Shown here in pieces: positions 6,500-11,399 of a stretch of DNA of 11,399 nt. The number at the start of each line of letters is the position of its first letter. The first letter of the stretch is position 1. Both the position numbers and the translations under genes were made by a program. Below the pieces are notes generated by a model. That model was not told the DNA's origin. It was given only the letters and a program-made list of their open reading frames with translations, and searched no databases. This stretch comes from CAYQAJ01 sp964415245 (lineage in GTDB: Bacteria > Planctomycetota > Planctomycetia > Pirellulales > Pirellulaceae): contig CAYQAJ010000168.1 of the NCBI GenBank assembly GCA_964415245.1, positions 1 to 11,399 of the forward strand, given 5' to 3'.

Positions 6500-6973
6500 C
6501 TACTTGTCGGCCGGCGGTTCGTCGTGGCACAGGTTGTGCTTTTCGAGCTCGGCGATCTTGGCGACGCGTCGGGCGTGGCGCCCCCCTTCGAATTCCGTTT
6601 CCAGCCATACCTGCACCATGCGGTCGGTCCGCCGCTCGCCGATCATGTCGCCCGACAGGCACAGCACGTTCACGTCGTTGTGCCGGCGGCTGAGCTCGGC
6701 CGTAACTTCATCGTGGCAGGTGGCGGCACGAACGCCGGGAAACTTGTTGGCGGCGATGGCCATGCCGATGCCCGTGCCGCAAATGAGGATGCCCCGGTCG
6801 GCCTCATGGTCGGCCACTTTTTTGCCGACGACGCCGGCGACGTCGGGGTAGTCAACGCTGCTGGAGTCGTTCGTGCCTTCGTCGGTGACTTCGTGTCCCA
6901 GTTGCTTCAGCAGCTCGACGAGCTTCGTCTTGACATGCACGCCGCGATGATCGCTGCCAATGGAAACGCGCAT
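6500..6973 (-). CDS. rpiB: Ribose 5-phosphate isomerase B
   Basis: The 157-residue product converts ribose 5-phosphate to ribulose 5-phosphate in the pentose phosphate pathway (RpiB/LacA/LacB family). It begins MRVSIGSDHRGVHVK, giving the conserved D8-H9 pair. DYPD is at 41-44. ILICGTGIGMAIAANK holds the catalytic Cys65 and Thr67. SRRHNDVNVLCLS supplies His98. The length is usual for the family (about 150). A Shine-Dalgarno GGAGG (6981-6985) sits 7 nt before the ATG, and the gene starts 23 bp after the stop of the TsaC-phosphatase fusion, so the two are very likely one operon. The last codons (DEPPADK, then TAG) run into the arm of hairpin copy 3. LacA/LacB-type isomerases are related, but no lac genes are present and the CGTGIG motif favours RpiB. 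Confidence 0.95.
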   Translation of the reverse strand: MRVSIGSDHRGVHVKTKLVELLKQLGHEVTDEGTNDSSSVDYPDVAGVVGKKVADHEADRGILICGTGIGMAIAANKFPGVRAATCHDEVTAELSRRHNDVNVLCLSGDMIGERRTDRMVQVWLETEFEGGRHARRVAKIAELEKHNLCHDEPPADK

Positions 6974-6980
6974 CGCTGAT

Positions 6981-6985
6981 CCTCC
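6981..6985 (-). promoter_or_regulatory. Shine-Dalgarno of rpiB
   Basis: GGAGG on the minus strand, 7 nt before the rpiB ATG, within the 23-bp space after the preceding gene. It is the clearest ribosome binding site in the window. Confidence 0.7.
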
Positions 6986-6996
6986 GATGGTCGGAA

Positions 6997-8145
6997 TTAC
7001 TTGGTCTTCATAAAGGCAGGCGTGGTGAAATCAATCTCCTCGACCCAGCGATCGAGCTCCTTGTCGATCTCGTCGGCGCAGCGGCGATACCATTCGATCG
7101 GGCCGCCAATCGGGTCGGCCACGTCGCGCCCGTCGACGCACAAGGTAAACGTGCGCGGCGCCGCATCGGGCCACTGGGCAATGACCGCGTCGCGGTGGCC
7201 GTGCGTCATGGTGATGACGAGATCGGCGTGTCGGGCCAGGCGTTCGCTCAACGGCTGGGACTCATGCTGCGACACTTCGAGCTCGCGCTCGCGCATGGCC
7301 TGCACTGCCTCGGTAGCGGAGCGTCCGCCGGCCATGGCCGCGATGCCCGCCGAGGCAATCATGATGCCGCGATCTTCCAGCTCCTGGGGCTTGCAGCCCA
7401 GCTTGTCGGCCACCTTCTTCTTCATCATGGCTTCGGCCATGGGACTGCGACAGGTGTTACCCGTGCAGACCAGCAGAATGAATAGCCCGGACAGTCGCTT
7501 GAGTGCGGTCTCGGAAAACACGCCGGCCCGCAGTACCTCGAAGCCGCCTTCGTGCACGCGGACCACCGACGAGGGCTGGGCAAATTTGCATCGTCCGTCG
7601 TCGATCACCAGCTCGATGTCGCCGCCCAACGTCTGCACGACCTCTTTGGCCGTAACGGCGTCTCCCTGGCCGCTACGGTTGGCGCTGGAAAGAACCAGGG
7701 GCCCGGCCGACAGCCGCAAAACCGACTGCAACACCGGATGCGCGGGAACACGCAAACCGATGGTGCCGTTTGGCGAAACGGCCTGCTGTACGCTCTCGGG
7801 AAGCTGCTGGACGGCACTGTCGGGATGGTCGTCTTCGAGCACCAGCGTAATCGGCCCCGGCCAGCATCGCCGCGCCAGCCGCCGTGCCAACGGAGCGATG
7901 TCGGGCACGTAATCGACAGCGTCGTCGGCGCTCTTGATGGCCAGGGTGAGCGGGTGGCCCTCGCGCCGCCCCTTGACTTGCAGCAGGCGAGCGACGGCCG
8001 ATTCGTCCAGCGCACTGGCCGCCACCCCGTACACGGTTTCGGTGGGAAAGGCCACAAGACGCCCCTCGGCCAGGGCCTGGACCGCCAAATGCACGACGTC
8101 GCGCGGGTCCTCGGCGTGGGACAGGTCGATGACGACTGGAGCCAT
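6997..8145 (-). CDS. Fusion of TsaC/Sua5 (threonylcarbamoyl-AMP synthase) and YwlE-type low-MW phosphatase
   Basis: The 382-residue product joins two enzymes. Residues 1 to about 210 are a YrdC/Sua5 domain, which makes threonylcarbamoyl-AMP for the t6A37 modification of tRNA: FPTETVYGV (33-41), the KGR...HPL substrate site (58-66) and SSANRSG (153-159). Residues 221 to about 380 are a low-molecular-weight phosphatase. Its P-loop is VCTGNTCRSPMAE, with nucleophile C227, R233 and S234, and the general acid is D344 in DPIGG. T231 sits where Bacillus YwlE has the Thr that selects phosphoarginine over phosphotyrosine. No Sua5 C-terminal domain is present. ATG 8145 is preferred over an in-frame TTG at 8157. 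It heads an operon with rpiB; a sigma70-like promoter lies about 145 bp upstream. Confidence 0.93.
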   Translation of the reverse strand: MAPVVIDLSHAEDPRDVVHLAVQALAEGRLVAFPTETVYGVAASALDESAVARLLQVKGRREGHPLTLAIKSADDAVDYVPDIAPLARRLARRCWPGPITLVLEDDHPDSAVQQLPESVQQAVSPNGTIGLRVPAHPVLQSVLRLSAGPLVLSSANRSGQGDAVTAKEVVQTLGGDIELVIDDGRCKFAQPSSVVRVHEGGFEVLRAGVFSETALKRLSGLFILLVCTGNTCRSPMAEAMMKKKVADKLGCKPQELEDRGIMIASAGIAAMAGGRSATEAVQAMRERELEVSQHESQPLSERLARHADLVITMTHGHRDAVIAQWPDAAPRTFTLCVDGRDVADPIGGPIEWYRRCADEIDKELDRWVEEIDFTTPAFMKTK

Positions 8146-8289
8146 AGAGAGCCGCAAACCGTTCAGCGGTCCGTCGTTTCGGGGGCCAAAGCCGTCATGA
8201 CGTGCGACGGTGCACGGTTACATTCCGCCTGCGCCGACGGACTGCGTAGGCCCCCCCGAGAGAGACATCCGACATGCTCGTAACGCATT

Positions 8290-8319
8290 ACTATACGGGC
8301 TTTTGCGCGCGGCGGTCAA
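8290..8319 (-). promoter_or_regulatory. Sigma70-like promoter for the fusion gene-rpiB operon
   Basis: On the minus strand TTGACC (8314-8319) and TATAGT (8290-8295) are separated by 18 bp. That is five of six matches to each consensus with acceptable spacing. It faces the fusion gene and would give a leader of roughly 135-140 nt. Confidence 0.5.
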
Positions 8320-8644
8320 GGGGCTGGAGGCGAGAATCAGCGGACGTGCCATCACCCAAATATGAGACACGGTGGGCCGGAATCGGGTGAGTTCGTCCGT
8401 GCGCGGTTTGCCCAAGCTCGGCCGATAGCGGTGGCGGTTCGCGCTGGCAACCGCGGCGCGACGTCGGTGCTTCGTCGGCGCGAGCTGCTCAGCGCGATCA
8501 CCGCAACACATGCGATTTGCCCTACAGGGTCGCCAAGGGTGCCGTAGAATGGGCGAATGAGTGGGGGAACTGCCGCGTGTCGCGTGCCGACGCCGTACGC
8601 GCAACGTCCCGCAAGCAACACGGCCACTCCCGGTCGACATTCGC
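8320..8644. other. Divergent intergenic region, no recognised gene
   Basis: Between the operon promoter and the start of the NHL gene. Open frames on both strands give compositionally odd, Arg-rich translations without motifs. An 11-residue Maf-like peptide start lies at 8320-8352 on the minus strand. TAGAAT at 8545-8550 could be a -10 box for the plus-strand gene, but no -35 at proper spacing is seen. No tRNA or riboswitch was recognised. Confidence 0.45.
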
Positions 8645-9625
8645 ATGGTGCAAATGACCCATCACAAAGCCGCCGCCGTGCAAATCAATCGTTGGCGATC
8701 CGCCCGTTGGGGGGGCTTGCTGATGGTGTTGTTGGTCAGCTCGGGCTGCGTCGGCGGCTCCCCCTTCAGTTCGATGCCGCAGCTTGTATGGGGTCGCCGG
8801 GGACTCGGGGACGGCGAGTTCCAAAAGCCGCGCGCTGTCGCGATCGACGCGATCGACCAGTTGTACATCGTCGACATGACGGCGCGGATTCAGGTCTTCA
8901 CCAGCGACGGCGAGTTCCTGCGAAGCTGGCGCACGCCGGAATTCAAGAACGGGCGACCCACTGGACTCTCCATCGACCGCGACGGCAGCCTGATCGTGGC
9001 CGACACGCACTACTTTCGCGTGCTGTTTTACACGCCCGAGGGCGAGCTACTCGAGGATCGCACCATCGGCGGCACGTGCGGCAAGGGGCCCGGGGAATTC
9101 GGATTCGTGACCGACGTCGCGCAGGACTCCGAGGGCAACTACTACGTGTCGGAGTACGGCCAGAACGACCGTATCCAGAAGTTTTCGCCCCGCGGCGAGT
9201 TCCTCATGCAGTGGGGCGCCCACGGGAGCGGGCCGGGGCAGTTCCTCCGCCCGCAGTCGCTGGCCGTCGACGAGTCGGATCACGTCTGGGTGGCGGACGC
9301 CTGCAACCACCGGATTCAGGTTTTCGATGCCGCGGGTGACGAGGCCAGGGTCGTGACGATGTGGGGTGAAGAAGGGACGCAGCCCGGCCAGCTTCGCTAT
9401 CCGTACGGCATACTGTTGGATGGCGAGGGTCACGTGTACGTGAGCGAGTTCGGCAACCACCGCGTGCAGAAGTTCTCGCTCGACGGTAAGTCGCTGGGAG
9501 TGTGGGGGAAAAGCGGCCGCCAGGAGGGGGAGCTTTGTCAGCCCTGGTCAATCGCCCGCGACTCGCGGGGCAGAATGTTCGTACTCGACAGTTACAATCA
9601 CCGCGTGCAGCGGTTTCGTTTGTAG
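8645..9625 (+). CDS. NHL-repeat beta-propeller lipoprotein
   Basis: From ATG 8645 the product has 326 residues. The N-terminus has Arg-rich NRWRSARW, a hydrophobic core GGLLMVLLV, and the lipobox-like VSSGC with Cys35, so it is probably a lipoprotein or at least exported. From about residue 50 to the end, six similar blades follow, each of the form (G)xGQF.xP.xxAvD..g.vyVaD..NhRIQvF, for example GPGQFLRPQSLAVDESDHVWVADACNHRIQVF with the spacing typical of NHL repeats. This is enough for a closed six-bladed propeller. NHL propellers bind protein, RNA or ligands or act as lyases; here the partner is unknown. The start is uncertain: GTG 8561 and ATG 8654 are in frame and none has a good Shine-Dalgarno. 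The next gene is 271 bp downstream on the same strand. Confidence 0.88.
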   Translation: MVQMTHHKAAAVQINRWRSARWGGLLMVLLVSSGCVGGSPFSSMPQLVWGRRGLGDGEFQKPRAVAIDAIDQLYIVDMTARIQVFTSDGEFLRSWRTPEFKNGRPTGLSIDRDGSLIVADTHYFRVLFYTPEGELLEDRTIGGTCGKGPGEFGFVTDVAQDSEGNYYVSEYGQNDRIQKFSPRGEFLMQWGAHGSGPGQFLRPQSLAVDESDHVWVADACNHRIQVFDAAGDEARVVTMWGEEGTQPGQLRYPYGILLDGEGHVYVSEFGNHRVQKFSLDGKSLGVWGKSGRQEGELCQPWSIARDSRGRMFVLDSYNHRVQRFRL

Positions 9626-9669
9626 AGGCGTGCCATCGTAACCGGACGCGTCAGCAAGGGACTGGAAAG

Positions 9670-9704
9670 CGGAGATCGGAAGTCGGAATTCGGAGGTCGG
9701 AAGT
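9670..9704. repeat. Heptad tandem repeat, consensus CGGAAGT (5 units)
   Basis: Units run CGGAGAT, CGGAAGT, CGGAATT, CGGAGGT, CGGAAGT in strict 7-bp register. The array lies in the 271-bp space between the NHL gene and the VWA gene. The rest of that space shows a 12-bp palindrome, GCGGCGCGCCGC (9765-9776), and nothing else recognisable. Confidence 0.8.
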
Positions 9705-9896
9705 TGGCATCGAAGCCTGAAGCGCAAGCGGAGGACGCGTGGATCGCAGCACGATTCGCAAGTCGCGGCGCGCCGCAGTAACCCGAAGCGCCATCGAGGA
9801 CCGCGGCAAGCAACCGGCTGCAACGAGGTACGGCGGCCGATACAATCAATCCATCGGCCATGTACGGGGCGGTCCCCCACCGAGGGAAGCGGCGAC

Positions 9897-11399
9897 ATGT
9901 TCGGACTCGACCTTGTCTTACTGAAACCGCTGTACCTCCTGTTGCTGCTGCTGTTGCCGGTTATCTGGCTGGCCAGCTACCGCAGCATGGGGGGCTTGGG
10001 ACGCTGGCGGTGGCTGACGGCTAACCTGCTGCGAACGCTGGTGCTGGTCGCCTTCGTGCTGGCGCTGTGCGAGGTGCAGCTTCGTCGCACCAGCGAGAAG
10101 CTGACGGTCATCTACCTGCTCGACCAGTCGCAGAGCATACCCCAGGCCACCCGGCAGGAAATGCTCGACTACGTTATCGCCGACGTGAAAGAGCACCGCG
10201 TCGCTAGGCGAGAGGACCGTGCGGGGCTGATCATCTTTGGCGCCGAGGCGGCCATCGAGTCGCCTCCGTTCGACGCCGACTTGCCCGTCATCGGGCGGTT
10301 GGAATCGCTCCCCCTTTTGCGCACCGACGCCACGAACCTGGCCGCCGCCCTGAAGCTGGCTCAGGCCTCGTTTCCCGAGGATACGGCCAAGCGGATCGTC
10401 GTCGTCACCGATGGAAACGAAAACGTCGGCGACGCGCGAGCCGTGGCTGCCGGCCTGGCTGCCGACGGGGTGGCCATCGACGTGGTGCCCGTCGCGGTGA
10501 GCCGGCAGTCGGACGTGGCGGTGGAGAAGGTGACGCTGCCGGCGGATTTGCGTCAGGGCCAGCCGAGCGAAGTGCGGGTCGTGCTGCACAACTTCAAGGA
10601 GCCCACCGCCGACGACCCGGCCGCGGAAGTCGCGGGCACGCTGCGCGTCACGCGCCAAGTCGGGGCTCTCGAGGAGCTGCTGGCGGAAACCAAGGTGCAA
10701 CTTTCGCCCGGCAAGAACGTGTTCGCGTTCGATCAGACGATCAAGCAGCCGGGCGTGTTCACGTACGAGGCGCGGTTCACCGCCGACGATCCGCGCGATG
10801 ACGACGTGGTGCAGAACAACGAGGCCTCGGCCTACACGCACGTCCGCGGCCAGGGGCGCGTGCTGTTGATTGAGGACTGGCAGGGGAAGGGCGAATTCGA
10901 CTTGCTCGTGGAGCGTCTTCGCTCGAAGGACCTCGAGGTCGACGTGCAGGCCACCGACCAGCTTTTCAGCGGGCTGGCCGAGCTGCAAGGGTACGACTGC
11001 GTCATCCTGGCCAATGCCGCCCGCTCGAGCGGCGACGAGGGTGACCCTCTCGCCGAACGCGTGTACAACTTCAGCGACGACCAGATCGAGATGCTCGTCC
11101 GTAACACCGAACAGTTCGGCAGCGGGCTGATCATGCTGGGAGGCGATCGCAGCTTTGGCGCCGGCGGCTGGACCAATACCGAACTGGAAAAGGCCATGCC
11201 GGTCGATTTCCAGATTCGCAACGAGCGGATCGAGGCCGTGGGTGCCCTGGTGCTGATGATGCACGCTTCGGAGCTGTCTCAGGGCAACTACTGGCAGAAG
11301 GTCGTGGCCCGGGAGGCGATCAAAACGCTCAACCCCACCGACTATTGCGGGCTCATCTATTGGAGCAACCTGGCGTCGGGCGATGCTTGGCTGTGGGGG
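9897..11399 (+). CDS. VWA and glutamine amidotransferase-like membrane protein (cut by right edge)
   Basis: 501 residues are visible from ATG 9897, with AGGGA (9883-9887) 9 nt upstream. Two N-terminal membrane helices (about 8-26 and 41-58) precede a von Willebrand A domain. Its MIDAS motif is complete: DQSQS (D76, S78, S80), T143 in RTDATN, and D172 in VTDGNEN. A beta-rich segment (about 210-325) follows. Then comes a class I amidotransferase-like region, GRVLLIEDWQGKGEFDLLVERL (330-351) to GLIMLGGDRSFGAGGW (420-435), which lacks an obvious catalytic Cys and so is probably non-enzymatic. The last part (ALVLMMHASEL...YWQKVVAREAIKTL) looks like the start of a second VWA-like domain. Planctomycete homologues are often near Bat/MoxR genes; that cannot be checked here. 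The domain likely faces the periplasm, but topology was judged by eye. Confidence 0.92.
   Translation, partial: MFGLDLVLLKPLYLLLLLLLPVIWLASYRSMGGLGRWRWLTANLLRTLVLVAFVLALCEVQLRRTSEKLTVIYLLDQSQSIPQATRQEMLDYVIADVKEHRVARREDRAGLIIFGAEAAIESPPFDADLPVIGRLESLPLLRTDATNLAAALKLAQASFPEDTAKRIVVVTDGNENVGDARAVAAGLAADGVAIDVVPVAVSRQSDVAVEKVTLPADLRQGQPSEVRVVLHNFKEPTADDPAAEVAGTLRVTRQVGALEELLAETKVQLSPGKNVFAFDQTIKQPGVFTYEARFTADDPRDDDVVQNNEASAYTHVRGQGRVLLIEDWQGKGEFDLLVERLRSKDLEVDVQATDQLFSGLAELQGYDCVILANAARSSGDEGDPLAERVYNFSDDQIEMLVRNTEQFGSGLIMLGGDRSFGAGGWTNTELEKAMPVDFQIRNERIEAVGALVLMMHASELSQGNYWQKVVAREAIKTLNPTDYCGLIYWSNLASGDAWLWG

Larger units (their letters stand above)
6348..6501 (-). repeat. Long hairpin repeat, copy 3, with expanded loop
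   Basis: Read on the minus strand, the left arm AGAGCGTATTTCAAAACCGTC is at 6481-6501 and matches copy 1 from CGTATTTC onward. GGGGACTGGCTCATTTTG follows (6463-6480). The right inner arm GTGTGCCTGTCCCC and the unpaired 8-mer TACTCCGA (6351-6358) are kept. After GAC, however, the right outer arm no longer pairs. The loop has grown to about 100 bp and contains two heptad arrays; the remnant AGTCCGTGG of the original loop is still visible. The left arm overlaps the last two bases of the rpiB stop codon. Confidence 0.85.

Noticed and set aside
8218..8646. A 142-codon minus-strand frame in the divergent intergenic region
   Set aside because: The translation is Arg-rich without motif, crosses the sigma70-like promoter, and only its short MARPLILASSP part resembles anything.
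9918..11264. A 448-codon open frame on the minus strand
   Set aside because: It is fully antisense to the VWA gene, which has clear domains, MIDAS residues and a Shine-Dalgarno. The antisense translation is His/Gln/Arg rich with no motif, as expected from GC-rich third positions.

Overview
The window looks like a GC-rich draft scaffold from a planctomycete, most likely of the Pirellulales type. The reasons are a PSCyt1/DUF1549-type haem protein at the left edge, two proteins with RR-x-F-L (Tat-like) leaders, an NHL beta-propeller lipoprotein, a VWA/amidotransferase-like membrane protein, and abundant short heptameric repeats between genes. The assignment rests on gene content only. A run of exactly 100 N (4838-4937) is an assembly gap, and it lies inside a gene.

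Layout: (1) 1-1160, minus: 5' part of a planctomycetal cytochrome (PSCyt1 + DUF1549) gene that runs off the left edge. (2) 1161-1553: a divergent intergenic region holding a perfect 14-bp palindrome, a heptad tandem repeat and a long hairpin repeat. (3) 1554-2666, plus: saccharopine-dehydrogenase-like Rossmann protein, with a copy of the same hairpin repeat on each side. (4) 2841-3602, plus: class I SAM methyltransferase with a Tat-like signal peptide, convergent with (5) 3655-4560, minus: Tat-leader sugar phosphate isomerase/epimerase-like TIM barrel. (6) 4636-5315, minus: DUF2071/YqjF-like protein interrupted by the gap. (7) 5444-6010, minus: conserved-looking hypothetical protein. (8) 6348-6501: third, rearranged hairpin repeat with two heptad arrays in its loop. 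(9) 6500-8145, minus: an operon of a TsaC/Sua5-YwlE-type phosphatase fusion followed by rpiB, with a good sigma70-like promoter near 8300. (10) 8645-9625, plus: NHL-repeat lipoprotein. (11) 9897 to the right edge, plus: VWA + amidotransferase-like membrane protein, truncated by the window.

The functional unit that reads most clearly is the fusion gene plus rpiB. It matches the order ywlC-ywlE-ywlF known from Bacillus, with the first two genes fused. The phosphatase P-loop carries the Thr that marks arginine phosphatases.

The most unusual non-coding signal is the three-copy hairpin repeat. In two copies the outer arms differ from each other at several positions, yet each copy stays self-complementary through compensatory changes. 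Five short arrays with a strict 7-bp period and different consensus sequences sit next to or inside these hairpins and in another intergenic space. I found no convincing tRNA, rRNA, CRISPR array or transposase gene.
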